The notes: a model not told the origin generated them from the sequence alone. A stretch of DNA of 11,753 nt from CAZRDB01 sp964598695 (GCA_964598695.1 CAZRDB010000160.1:1-11753), one strand, 5' to 3'; counted from the first letter of the stretch, positions 1 through 7,567 are shown. Made by a program: numbers and translations.

Positions 1-2
1 AG

Positions 3-236
3 GACTCGGCCCGGGAGGATCGCCCCCGCCGCTTCGAGGGATCGCGCGGCACGGGGGAGCGGCCGTTCCGCGGCCGCGAGGACTCGGCCCGGGAGGATCG
101 CCCCCGCCGCTTCGAGGGATCGCGCGGCACGGGAGAGCGTCCGTTCCGTGGCCGCGAGGAGTCGGGTCGGGAGGATCGGCCTCGCCGCTTCGAGGGATCG
201 CGCGGCACGGGGGAGCGGCCGTTCCGTGGCCGCGAG
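3..236 (+). repeat. 78-bp tandem repeat, three full copies plus a partial fourth
   Basis: The units are 3-80, 81-158 and 159-236, and a fourth starts at 237 and decays after about 25 bases. Copies 1 and 2 differ at three bases, all silent in the coding frame. Copy 3 changes only two residues (Asp to Glu, Ala to Gly). The array encodes a 26-residue protein repeat and probably begins before the window, since bases 1-2 continue the pattern leftwards. Confidence 0.92.
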
Positions 237-659
237 GAGTCGGGCCGGGAGGATCGGCCCCCGCGGGGCGATGGCCACCGCCACGGACCGGGCAGGCCTC
301 CGAGGCCGGGCAGGCCGTTCGAGACGGAGCGACGCGAGCCGCGGGCGGGAGCGACGCGAGGCGGCCCGGGCAAGCCCACGCGCGGGCGGGAGCCGGAGCG
401 CCGGGTGGAGAGCCGCCCTGTGCGGCCGGGCGAGCGCCCCGGAGCGCCGCGCAGCGGCGAGTCGCTGCGGCCTTCGACCGGCCGCCCCCCGAAGGGCGGA
501 CCGGCTCGTGGCCCGGGCAAGGGGGGCGCGGCGAAGACGGGCGGCCCGAACCGCCCGACGGAGACGCGCTCGGCCCGGCAGAAGCTGATCAAGCTCGAGC
601 CGATGCGCAACCCGCGCGGGCCGCGCACGAAGGGCCCGAACCGGGGCCGGAAGCGGTAG
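3..659 (+). CDS. C-terminal part of a highly basic Arg/Gly/Pro-rich repeat protein (5' end outside window)
   Basis: The open frame enters from the left edge and runs 218 codons to a TAG at 657-659. The visible part is low-complexity throughout. It has three 26-residue repeats with the core RPRRFEGSRGTGERPFRGRE, then a shortened fourth repeat, then a Pro/Arg/Gly/Lys-rich tail ending NPRGPRTKGPNRGRKR. No folded domain is visible. The frame is real because nearly all base differences between the 78-bp repeats are synonymous in it. Such disordered cationic tails are known on RNA-binding enzymes, for example DEAD-box helicases and RsuA/RluB pseudouridine synthases, so an RNA-related role is a reasonable inference. 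The catalytic part lies outside the window and the family cannot be named. Another frame is also open over 148-588 but is explained by base composition. The gene lies on the same strand as the restriction enzyme, 94 bases upstream of its start. Confidence 0.7.
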   Translation, partial: DSAREDRPRRFEGSRGTGERPFRGREDSAREDRPRRFEGSRGTGERPFRGREESGREDRPRRFEGSRGTGERPFRGREESGREDRPPRGDGHRHGPGRPPRPGRPFETERREPRAGATRGGPGKPTRGREPERRVESRPVRPGERPGAPRSGESLRPSTGRPPKGGPARGPGKGGAAKTGGPNRPTETRSARQKLIKLEPMRNPRGPRTKGPNRGRKR

Positions 660-694
660 GGGAGCGCCGGAGACAGGAGTCGCGGCGGTCGTTG

Positions 695-715
695 CGAACA
701 TCCACTCGGTGTTCG
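695..715. repeat. Short inverted repeat CGAACA-N9-TGTTCG upstream of the restriction gene
   Basis: The arms are 695-700 and 710-715, a perfect 6-bp inverted repeat with a 9-base spacer, about 40 bases before the chosen start of the restriction-modification gene. The position and symmetry would suit a regulator's operator. The spacing does not fit the Gram-positive LexA box (GAAC-N4-GTTC). A match this short can arise by chance, so a regulatory role is only a suggestion. Confidence 0.25.
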
Positions 716-742
716 GCGCCCGCCTGCGCAATCCCGGACTTC

Positions 743-747
743 GGAGG
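743..747 (+). promoter_or_regulatory. Ribosome binding site GGAGG that fixes the restriction gene start
   Basis: GGAGG stands 6 bases before a GTG at 754. An in-frame GTG further upstream (709) has its nearest AGGAG about 30 bases away, and the ATG at 862 has a GA-rich run almost touching it. This makes 754 the best-supported start. Confidence 0.7.
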
Positions 748-753
748 CTGCCT

Positions 754-3700
754 GTGCTCGAACCGCCCCTGCCTCCCCCGTTCCACAACGAGGGACTCTT
801 CTCCGATCACTACCTGCGTCACGCGCTGCCCGAGGAGCCCACGCTGTGGACCACCGAGGGTATGGAGACCGCACGCGAGGAGATCGCGCGGGTCTGGGCC
901 GAGCAGGCCACGCGGGTGGAACGGTACAACGAGGCCCAGCTCGAAGAGGACCTCATCCAGCCCGTCCTGAGGGCGCTCGGGCACGTGTGGCAGGTGCAGC
1001 CCACCGTCGGCGACCACCGGCCCGACTACGCCTTCTTCGCCGGCAGCGCCGAGCGAGACGCCGCCGAGGCCGCTGGGCCGGGAGAGAGGGCCTACTGGGA
1101 TCGCGCGGTCGCTGTGGGCGATGCCAAGGCCTGGGGTCGCCGGCTTGACCGCCGGCTGACCGGCGGCGTCGGCTGGGACTTCCAGAACCCCAGCTTCCAG
1201 ATCTACCACTACCTGGCGGAGACCGGCTGCCCCTGGGCGATCCTCACCAACGGACGGCTCTGGCGCCTCTACGCCGGCAGGCCGAGGCCCGACCTGCAGT
1301 CCTACTATGAGGTGGACCTGCCCGCCCTGCTGGAATCGGGCGCGCCCGAGGACTTCGCCTACTTCTGGCTGTTCTTCCGGCTGGCCGCGTTCGTGCCCGA
1401 CCCGCAGGGGAAGTCGCCCCTCGACCGCGTGCGGGACGAGTCGGCCCAGGCGGCCGAGGCACTCCGCGAGAACGTCCGGGAGGGCGTGTACCGAGCGCTC
1501 CTCACGGCATGCCGCGGGTTCCTGAGCCACGGGCGAAACAGGCTCACCGACGGCGACCTGCAGGCCATTTACGACAACTCGCTCGTGCTGCTCTATCGCC
1601 TGCTCTTCGCGCTCTATGCGGAGGCCGCGGGCCTGCTCCCCGTGCGCGACAACCCGCAGTACCGCGACCGGTACTCCCTGCAGTCGGTGCGGCTCCACGT
1701 GGCCGATGGGCGGGAGGGCGAGTTCCTTGACCGCGCCGTCACGCTGTGGCCGAGGCTGCGCACGCTGTTCGCGACGATCGATGCCGGCCATCCCGGGATG
1801 GGGGTCCCGGCGTACAACGGCGGGCTGTTTGACGCCGAGAAGCACCCGTACCTCGAGGACAACGAGCTGGCCGACCGCGAGGTGGCCGAACTGGTCCGGC
1901 TGCTCACATTGACGCCCGAAGGCCGAACGGTCGACTACCGCGACCTCGGCGTGCGCCACCTGGGCAGCATTTACGAGGGCCTCCTGGAGTACCGGCTCGT
2001 TCGCGCGCGCGAGCGGATGGCGGTGGTTCGGCAGAAGGGGCGGGACGCATGGGTCCCCGCCGAGCTGGCCGTGCGGGAGGCGACGGAGTCGTGTGATGCG
2101 GGCGAGCTGTATCTCGCGACGGACAAGGGCGAGCGCAAGGCTTCGGGGAGCTACTACACGCCGCAGTTCCTCGTCGAGCACCTGATCGAGCACGCGCTGC
2201 GGCCGGTCGTGGACCGTTGCGCGTCGGCCGAGGAGGTCCTGAGCCTGCGGGTGCTCGACCCCGCGATGGGCAGCGGCCACTTCCTCGTCGAGGCGACAAG
2301 CTACCTCGCCCGGCGCCTCGTTGAGTGGGGATCGGATGGGATCGAAGGGGCCCGCGGCGAGTCGGAGACCGAGCTGGCCTTCCTCCGACGGCAGGTCGTC
2401 GAGCGTTGCATCTACGGAGTGGACCTGAACCCGCTGGCCGTCGAGCTGGCCAAGCTCTCGCTGTGGCTCGGAACCGTCGCCAAGGGCCAGCCCCTCTCGT
2501 TCCTCGACCACCACCTCCGATGCGGCAACTCACTGATCGGCGCCTGGGTGGCCGACCTGCCGACCCCTCCGCCCGCGAAGAGGCGGACCCAGGCGAAGGA
2601 GCCCGCGCAGGGGAGTCTCTTCGACGAGGCGGCGTTCTCAGGACACGCCGGCGACCTGAGCCTGGCAGTGGCGCAGCTCGGTGAGCAGCCCTCCGAGAGC
2701 CGGGAGGCGGTCCACCGCAAGGCGGCGCAGCTCGAGGCCGTCGAGCGGGAACACCGGCTGCCGTACCGCGAGATGGCGAACCTGTGGTGTAGCCGCCACT
2801 TCGGCAATGAGTACAGCGCGGCCGAGTACGGCGCGATCGTCGCCCACCTGCAGGAGCCGTCGATCGCGTTGCCGGAGGCCGCCGGCGCCAAGCTCGAGCG
2901 CAGCCGGCGGCTCGCGGCCGGCTACCGCTTCCTCCACTGGGAGCTGGAGTTCCCGGAGGTCTACTTCGACAGCCGGGGACGCCGGCGCGCCGACGCCGGT
3001 TTCGATACGGTGCTCGGCAATCCGCCGTGGGAGCGGATGAAGCTGCAGGAGAACGAGTTCTTCGCCGTCCGCGAGCCGCGAGTGGCGCTCGCCGCGACGG
3101 CCGCCCAGCGCAAGGAGCGGATCGCGCGGCTCGCCGAGGACCGGCCCGAGCTGTGGGCGGAGTACCGGGCGGCGAAGGAGCGCTCCGATCTGGAGCTGGC
3201 GTGGATGCGAGGCTCGGGCCAGTTCGCCCTGACGGGCACCGGCGACACCAACCTCTACGCGGCGATGGCGGAGCGGGCGCGGTCACTTCTGGCTCCGCGG
3301 GGGCGCCTGGGCTTCGTCGTCCCGAGCGGGATCGCGACCGACAGCACCACGGCGGCGTTCTTCGGCGATCTCGTCGACCGGCACTCGCTCCGGGCGCTCC
3401 TGGACTTCGAGAACCGCGAGGGCGCCTTCGTCGAGGTCCACCGGAGCTTCAAGTTCAGCCTGATCGTCGTCGCGGAGGGCGATCCGCAAGAGGCATTCGC
3501 CTGCGGCTTCTTCCTCCGCAACGCGGGCGACCTGCGGGACCCTGAGCGCGTGTTCCGCCTGGGCGCCCAGGACTGCGCGCTCATGAACCCCAACACCCGC
3601 ACGTGCCCGGTCTTCCGCACACGGCGCGACGCCGATCTGACGCGTGCCATCTACGAGCGGTTGCCCGTGCTCGTGCGCGAGACCGGCGGAGAACGCGCGA

Positions 3701-4659
3701 ACCCCTGGGCGGTGCGCTACCTGCGCATGTTCGACATGACCAACGACTCGGGGTTGTTCCGCACGGCGGGGGAGCTGGAGCGTGCCGGCCACTACCCGGT
3801 CGCGGGCAACGCCTGGCAGAAGGGGTCCGAGCGCTACCTGCCCCTCTACGAGGGCAAGATGGTGCAGATGTACGACCATCGCGCCGCAAGCGTGAAGGTC
3901 AACCCCGAGAATGTGCATCGGCCCAGCTCGCCCGAGCCATCCTCGGAGGAGGACTACCGGAACCCCGACTACGCGCCCCGGCCGCAGTTCTGGGTACCGG
4001 AGGCGGAGGTGGAGCGGCGAGCGGGCTCCGGGTGGTGCTGGACGATCGCGTTCAAAGACGTCACGTCGCCGACGAACGAGCGGACCATGATCGCGGCAGC
4101 CATCCCCCGCGTCGGGGCTGGGAACAACCTCCCCCTCCTGTTCTGCGATGGGCGGCCCGGCCGAGAGACCTGCTGCCTCCTCGCCAATCTGTGCAGCCTG
4201 CCTCTCGACTACGTCGCCCGCCAGAAAGTCGGAGGGCAGCACCTGAACTACTTCATCGTCGAGCAGCTCCCGGTGATCCCGCCCGAGCGGTATGCGGACG
4301 AGTTCGGCGGGGTGGTGCTCGGCGACTTCGTGCGCGAGCGCGTGCTCGAGCTGACCTACACGGCGCACGACATGGCCGGCTTCGCGCGGGACATGGGCTA
4401 TGTCGGGGAAGACGGGCAGGTGAGGCCGCCGTTCGCCTGGGATGAGGAGCGCCGGCTCCATCTGCGCTGTCAGCTCGACGCGCTCTACTTCCACCTCTAC
4501 GGCCTGTCGCGCGACGAGGCCGAGCACGTGCTCGAGACGTTCCCCATCGTGAGGCGGCGCGACGAGCAGGCGTACGGCCGCTACCGGAGCCGGGACCTCG
4601 TGTTGCACTACTGGAGCGCCTACGAGGCGGGCGACATGGGTATCACGGTGCGGGGCTAG
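754..4659 (+). CDS. Type IIG (Eco57I-like) restriction-modification enzyme, fused nuclease-methylase-specificity protein
   Basis: A single chain of 1301 residues likely both cuts unmodified DNA and methylates adenine in its own site. Numbering from GTG 754, a PD-(D/E)xK nuclease core is visible at P90-D91 ... D123-A-K125, followed by a TNGRLWRLY motif near 165-173. A helical linker with NGGLF (355-359) leads to the methylase. There YYTP (467-470) is motif X, DPAMGSGHFL (502-511) is the AdoMet-binding motif I, VDLNP (556-560) is the acidic motif II, and NPPW (756-759) is catalytic motif IV of N6-adenine methylases. LPLYEGKM (about 1029-1036) lies in the probable target-recognition region. The C-terminus has LYGLSRDEAEHVLETFPIVRRRD, typical of this family. 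All catalytic motifs are intact and the length is normal. The recognition site cannot be read from the sequence. No separate S, R or defence-island genes flank it, so it seems to work alone. DISARM or BREX methylases share the methylase core but would have partner genes. Confidence 0.88.
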   Translation: MLEPPLPPPFHNEGLFSDHYLRHALPEEPTLWTTEGMETAREEIARVWAEQATRVERYNEAQLEEDLIQPVLRALGHVWQVQPTVGDHRPDYAFFAGSAERDAAEAAGPGERAYWDRAVAVGDAKAWGRRLDRRLTGGVGWDFQNPSFQIYHYLAETGCPWAILTNGRLWRLYAGRPRPDLQSYYEVDLPALLESGAPEDFAYFWLFFRLAAFVPDPQGKSPLDRVRDESAQAAEALRENVREGVYRALLTACRGFLSHGRNRLTDGDLQAIYDNSLVLLYRLLFALYAEAAGLLPVRDNPQYRDRYSLQSVRLHVADGREGEFLDRAVTLWPRLRTLFATIDAGHPGMGVPAYNGGLFDAEKHPYLEDNELADREVAELVRLLTLTPEGRTVDYRDLGVRHLGSIYEGLLEYRLVRARERMAVVRQKGRDAWVPAELAVREATESCDAGELYLATDKGERKASGSYYTPQFLVEHLIEHALRPVVDRCASAEEVLSLRVLDPAMGSGHFLVEATSYLARRLVEWGSDGIEGARGESETELAFLRRQVVERCIYGVDLNPLAVELAKLSLWLGTVAKGQPLSFLDHHLRCGNSLIGAWVADLPTPPPAKRRTQAKEPAQGSLFDEAAFSGHAGDLSLAVAQLGEQPSESREAVHRKAAQLEAVEREHRLPYREMANLWCSRHFGNEYSAAEYGAIVAHLQEPSIALPEAAGAKLERSRRLAAGYRFLHWELEFPEVYFDSRGRRRADAGFDTVLGNPPWERMKLQENEFFAVREPRVALAATAAQRKERIARLAEDRPELWAEYRAAKERSDLELAWMRGSGQFALTGTGDTNLYAAMAERARSLLAPRGRLGFVVPSGIATDSTTAAFFGDLVDRHSLRALLDFENREGAFVEVHRSFKFSLIVVAEGDPQEAFACGFFLRNAGDLRDPERVFRLGAQDCALMNPNTRTCPVFRTRRDADLTRAIYERLPVLVRETGGERANPWAVRYLRMFDMTNDSGLFRTAGELERAGHYPVAGNAWQKGSERYLPLYEGKMVQMYDHRAASVKVNPENVHRPSSPEPSSEEDYRNPDYAPRPQFWVPEAEVERRAGSGWCWTIAFKDVTSPTNERTMIAAAIPRVGAGNNLPLLFCDGRPGRETCCLLANLCSLPLDYVARQKVGGQHLNYFIVEQLPVIPPERYADEFGGVVLGDFVRERVLELTYTAHDMAGFARDMGYVGEDGQVRPPFAWDEERRLHLRCQLDALYFHLYGLSRDEAEHVLETFPIVRRRDEQAYGRYRSRDLVLHYWSAYEAGDMGITVRG

Positions 4660-4662
4660 GTC

Positions 4663-5502
4663 CTACATCCGCTCGGCGGTCTCGGCCTTCACGTAGGGGA
4701 GGGTCAGGATGGTCGCCGGGTCGCCCTTCCTGGCGGCCGGGACCTTCTTCGTCCAGACCGCGCCGACGCCCTCGACGCGCACGGCCACGCCCACGTCGTC
4801 GAGCGGGTGGAGGCCCTTCGGGCGGCGCTTGGCGATGTAGACGCCCAGGCCCTCCTGCCCGAGGACCCAGTCGCCGCGCCGGCCGTCGGCCCCCGGCAGC
4901 CCAGGTGCTGGAGGCGGGGGCGGCGGCGGACCCTCGCCGGCGGGACCCTCGATCCCCTTGGTCTGCCAGCCACGGTACTCGCCCTCGAGGATCAACTCCT
5001 TGCCGACGAAGAACCGCGGCCAGCCGGCCAGGTCCTCGAGGCGCACCTTCTGCTTCTCCCACCGGTAGGTGACCTCGGCCCGCCCGTCCTCGCGGTCGTA
5101 CCGGACCTCGAGCGGCAGGGTGCGCTGGAGGACCGACTCACCGAGGTACATGCTGCCGTCGAGCACCTTCGGCGCCTCCCCCATGTCGGTCTCCTCGCCG
5201 TCGACGACCATGGAGCGGGCGCCGGTGGGGAACTCGACCTTGTGGCCGGGAACGGTGACGACGAGGGTCTTCCTCTCGTCCTCCCAGCCGAGCGTCGCGC
5301 CGAGCGCCTCGTAGGTCGCGCGGACGGGGAGGTACAGCCGGCCCTCGACCAGCCGGGGCGGCGTCGAGACCTTGACGCCCCCCTCGGTCCGCTCGGTCGC
5401 CACCTCGCTCGCGTTGACGATGAGCCGGATGGGCGGCGTCTGCGCCCCGGCCGCGCCGGCGAGCAGGAGGCCGATCCACAGCAGAGCCCCGCACCTGGTC
5501 AT
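4663..5502 (-). CDS. Secreted protein with a copper-amine-oxidase-N-like (stalk) domain and a C-terminal OB-like domain
   Basis: The 279-residue product starts with a signal peptide: Arg at position 3, a hydrophobic run over 6-19, and a likely cut after AGA at residue 20. Residues about 25-145 look like the repeat fold named after the N-terminal domain of copper amine oxidases: a bulky beta segment, GRLYLPVRATYEALGATLGW (54-73), then a second half with VVDGEE and GSMYLGESVL. The name is historical, and no oxidase domain or copper site is present. Residues about 158-250 (DLAGWPRFFVGKELILEGEY ... DWVLGQEGLGVYIA) resemble a small OB-like beta barrel, interrupted by a proline run at 192-200. The role is unknown; an envelope or scaffold function is an inference. 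The start ATG overlaps the TatD stop as ATGA, so translation is probably coupled. Its stop lies 3 bases from the stop of the convergent restriction gene. Confidence 0.8.
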   Translation of the reverse strand: MTRCGALLWIGLLLAGAAGAQTPPIRLIVNASEVATERTEGGVKVSTPPRLVEGRLYLPVRATYEALGATLGWEDERKTLVVTVPGHKVEFPTGARSMVVDGEETDMGEAPKVLDGSMYLGESVLQRTLPLEVRYDREDGRAEVTYRWEKQKVRLEDLAGWPRFFVGKELILEGEYRGWQTKGIEGPAGEGPPPPPPPAPGLPGADGRRGDWVLGQEGLGVYIAKRRPKGLHPLDDVGVAVRVEGVGAVWTKKVPAARKGDPATILTLPYVKAETAERM

Positions 5503-6278
5503 TGCCCGCTTCCTCCCCAGAACAGCCGCTCGGCGTTCGTCGTCGTGGCGGCAGCGACCTCGGCCGGGTCGAGTCCGCGCAGGCGCGCGATCTCAGCGGC
5601 TACGTGCACCACATACGCAGGTTCGTTCCGTTGTCCTCGTTTGGGCCGGGGCGCGAGGTAGGGCGAGTCGGTCTCGATGAGCAGCCGTTCGAGCGGAACG
5701 CGCCGGGCGACCTCCTGGATCAGCCCGGTCTTGTCGAAGGTCACGATGCCCGTGATGCCGATGTGGAGCCCCAGCGCGAGGCACTCCTCCGCGACGTCGG
5801 CGCCGTAGGGGAAGCAGTGGACCACCCCGCGGAGGGGCCCGCCGGCCGCTCGCAGGACCGAGAGCGTGTCGGCGGCGGCCTCGCGCGAGTGCAAGACCAG
5901 CGGCAGCTCGAGCGCGCGCGCGAGGCCGAGCTGGGCCTCGAACGCGGCGCGCTGGGCGGGGCGCGGGGAGAGGTCGTAGTGGTAGTCGAGGCCGATCTCG
6001 CCCACGGCGCTCACGATCGGCAGGCCGGCCAGCTCCCGCAGCCGGGCGAGGACGGTCGGGTCGACCGTGCGGGCCTCGTGTGGGTGAACCCCGACAGTCG
6101 CCGTGAGGCCCTCGAACTCCGAGGCGAGCGCAACCGCCCGCTCGGAGTCCGCCAGATCGGACCCCACGACGACCATCCGGGTGACGCCCACGCCGCGCGC
6201 CCTGGCCACCACCTCGGCCACCGTCGTGCCGTAGCGGTCATCGGTCAGGTGGCAGTGGCTGTCGACGAGAGCGGCTAT
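5499..6278 (-). CDS. tatD: TatD-family metal-dependent hydrolase (3'-5' exonuclease-type TIM barrel)
   Basis: This is a 259-residue protein when started at 6278, the normal length of the family. TatD proteins are two-metal TIM-barrel hydrolases; E. coli TatD acts as a DNA 3'-5' exonuclease, and relatives act on D-aminoacyl-tRNA or DNA ends. Visible metal ligands are HCH (H8, H10) in VDSHCHL, E94 in VGEIGLDYHYD, H130 in VLHSRE, H154 in VVHCF, and D204 in ETDSPYLAP. The start is unusual. The family begins just before VDSHCH, but the only ATG/GTG codons in frame are GTGs at 6413 and 6395, deep inside the upstream gene. At the expected place is ATA (6278-6276), overlapping the upstream TAG as ATAG, with a weak GGTGAAG site before it. 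I chose ATA. The stop overlaps the next gene's ATG. The paralogue type (TatD, YcfH or YjjV) cannot be told. Confidence 0.9.
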   Translation of the reverse strand: MAALVDSHCHLTDDRYGTTVAEVVARARGVGVTRMVVVGSDLADSERAVALASEFEGLTATVGVHPHEARTVDPTVLARLRELAGLPIVSAVGEIGLDYHYDLSPRPAQRAAFEAQLGLARALELPLVLHSREAAADTLSVLRAAGGPLRGVVHCFPYGADVAEECLALGLHIGITGIVTFDKTGLIQEVARRVPLERLLIETDSPYLAPRPKRGQRNEPAYVVHVAAEIARLRGLDPAEVAAATTTNAERLFWGGSGQ

Positions 6279-7294
6279 GGCAGCTTCACCAGTTCGCCGG
6301 TCGCGGAGGAGCGTGCCTCGGCGAGCGCGATCTCGATGTTGACCATGGCCTCCTGCGGGGTGACCGTCGTCGGGCTCTTGCCGGCCTTGAGGCACTCGAC
6401 GAAGTACTTGCACTCGTTGTAGTAGCCGTCGGTCGCGGCGATGTTGCCGCCCGAGTCCTCCTCGGCCATCTTGGCGGCGAGGTCGACCGGCTTGGCTTCC
6501 TGCTCTCCCTCGGCGCAGAGCTTCATCGTGGGGGAGTCGGCGCTGCTGTAGGTGACGACGGCGCCGTCGAGCAGGGCGCGGAAGGCCATCACGAAGCCGA
6601 AGCTGCCCGGCATGGCCCAGCCGCCCTCGGCGGTCGCGGTGACGCCGTCGTAGGAGTAGTTCGCGAACGTGTGGGCCCAGCCGCCGAACTTCTCGATGTG
6701 GACCGAGGAGGCGAAGACGGCCTTCGGCCGGCCGAGAAGGCAGTTGATCCAGTCGATGTCATGGACGTGGAGGTCGAGGAGGGCGCCGCCGGAGCGCTTG
6801 GCGTCCATCAGCCAGTTGTCCCACGACCACAGGGGGGGGCCGCTGAGGCGGGTGCAGTGGATCGCGCGGAGCGCGCCGTACTCGCCGCCGTCGATGATCT
6901 CCTTCAGCTTGATGTACTCGGGCCAGAAGCGGAGGACCTGGGCGATCATGAGCTGCTTGCCGGCCTTCCGGGCGGCCTCGATCATCGCCTGGCACTGCTC
7001 GACGTCGATCGCCATCGGCTTCTCACAGAGGACATGGAGCCCGGCCTCGAGGGCCTGGACGGCCGCGCCCGAGTGGAGGTAGGTGGGCAGGGTGATGTTG
7101 ACCATGTCCAGCTTCTCGGCCGCGAGGGCTGCCTCGAGGCTGTCGTACGTCGGCACCCCGAAGTCGGCCGCGCCGCGCTCGCGCTTCGCGGGGTCGACGT
7201 CGACGATGCAGGCCAGCTCCGCGTCGGGGAGGCGCTTCATCGCGTTCGCATGGGTGCGGCCCATGACCCCCAAACCCACAACCGCCGTGCGCAT
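6275..7294 (-). CDS. Gfo/Idh/MocA-family NAD(P)-dependent oxidoreductase
   Basis: The product has 339 residues, usual for the family. These enzymes oxidise or reduce sugars, inositols and related polyols with NAD(P). The N-terminal Rossmann fold shows GLGVMG (7-12), then VDVDP at the end of beta-2, where an acidic residue favours NAD(H). CEKPMAID (90-97) holds the family's EKP motif with its catalytic lysine at 92. The C-terminal half has SGGALLDLHVHDIDW (168-182), the region with the conserved Asp and His of the active site. The start ATG at 7294 is preceded by AAGGAG at a spacing of about 7 bases, a strong ribosome site. It is first in a leftward unit with tatD and the secreted stalk-domain gene, and is divergent from the str operon. 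The substrate cannot be deduced, and the neighbours do not point to a sugar pathway. Confidence 0.9.
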   Translation of the reverse strand: MRTAVVGLGVMGRTHANAMKRLPDAELACIVDVDPAKRERGAADFGVPTYDSLEAALAAEKLDMVNITLPTYLHSGAAVQALEAGLHVLCEKPMAIDVEQCQAMIEAARKAGKQLMIAQVLRFWPEYIKLKEIIDGGEYGALRAIHCTRLSGPPLWSWDNWLMDAKRSGGALLDLHVHDIDWINCLLGRPKAVFASSVHIEKFGGWAHTFANYSYDGVTATAEGGWAMPGSFGFVMAFRALLDGAVVTYSSADSPTMKLCAEGEQEAKPVDLAAKMAEEDSGGNIAATDGYYNECKYFVECLKAGKSPTTVTPQEAMVNIEIALAEARSSATGELVKLP

Positions 7295-7352
7295 GGTTCT
7301 ACTCCTTCTTTCTCATGAGGGGTGGTGGCCGGCGGCGACCGGGCGTGGGCGC

Positions 7353-7402
7353 GGTTCCCGCTGGCGAGCACCTCCGTATTCGGCAAGCGGCCAGCGGGAA
7401 CC
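7353..7402. repeat. 13-bp perfect inverted repeat upstream of the oxidoreductase
   Basis: The arms GGTTCCCGCTGGC (7353-7365) and GCCAGCGGGAACC (7390-7402) are exact reverse complements separated by 24 bases. A related GGGTTCCCGC recurs at 7426-7435. The element lies about 60-110 bases before the oxidoreductase start, so it could be a hairpin in that gene's leader or a regulator-binding palindrome. There is no T-run on either side, so it is not an intrinsic terminator. The rest of 7295-7532 shows no credible gene. Confidence 0.75.
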
Positions 7403-7532
7403 TTGGCGGAATCCGGGCGAGGCTCGGGTTCCCGCGGTTGCCGGGATGGGGCGAATCGGGCATCCTGATGCGGTCCGGGGCCGGCGGGAGGGCCGTGAAT
7501 CGGCGCGGCGGGGTCGAATCCCCAAAAAGGCC

Positions 7533-7561
7533 TTGACCGAGGGGGCCTGGACCGATAGCAT
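7533..7561 (+). promoter_or_regulatory. Sigma-70-type promoter driving the str operon leader
   Basis: A -35 box TTGACC (7533-7538) is separated by exactly 17 bases from a -10 box TAGCAT (7556-7561). The -35 matches the consensus at five of six bases and the -10 at four of six, including the key T, A and final T. Transcription would start near 7568, about 350 bases before rpsL. In such GC-rich DNA this is a clear outlier. Confidence 0.65.
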
Positions 7562-7567
7562 AACCCC

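Noticed and set aside
148..588. 146-codon Arg/Ala-rich open frame on the + strand
   Set aside because: It is out of frame with the repeat-bearing protein. Base changes between repeats are silent only in the other frame.
589..2514. 641-codon open frame on the - strand
   Set aside because: It lies wholly antisense to the restriction gene and the repeat-protein end, has no recognisable domain, and is Arg/Pro/Gly-rich. This is typical of antisense frames in GC-rich genes.
1904..3286. 460-codon open frame on the - strand
   Set aside because: It is antisense to the methylase domain of the restriction gene. Its composition is dominated by Arg, Pro, Ala and Gly, with no motif.
3283..4608. 441-codon open frame on the - strand
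   Set aside because: It is antisense to the recognition region of the restriction gene, whose + strand protein has clear family motifs.
754..4659. DISARM or BREX system methylase
   Set aside because: The chain has its own N-terminal nuclease motifs, and none of the partner genes (helicase, PglZ, Brx or Drm proteins) is next to it within the window.
7440..7532. Possible tRNA, because GGGGTCGAATCCCC resembles a T-arm
   Set aside because: The stem and loop lengths are wrong for a T-arm, and no matching acceptor or anticodon arms are found upstream.
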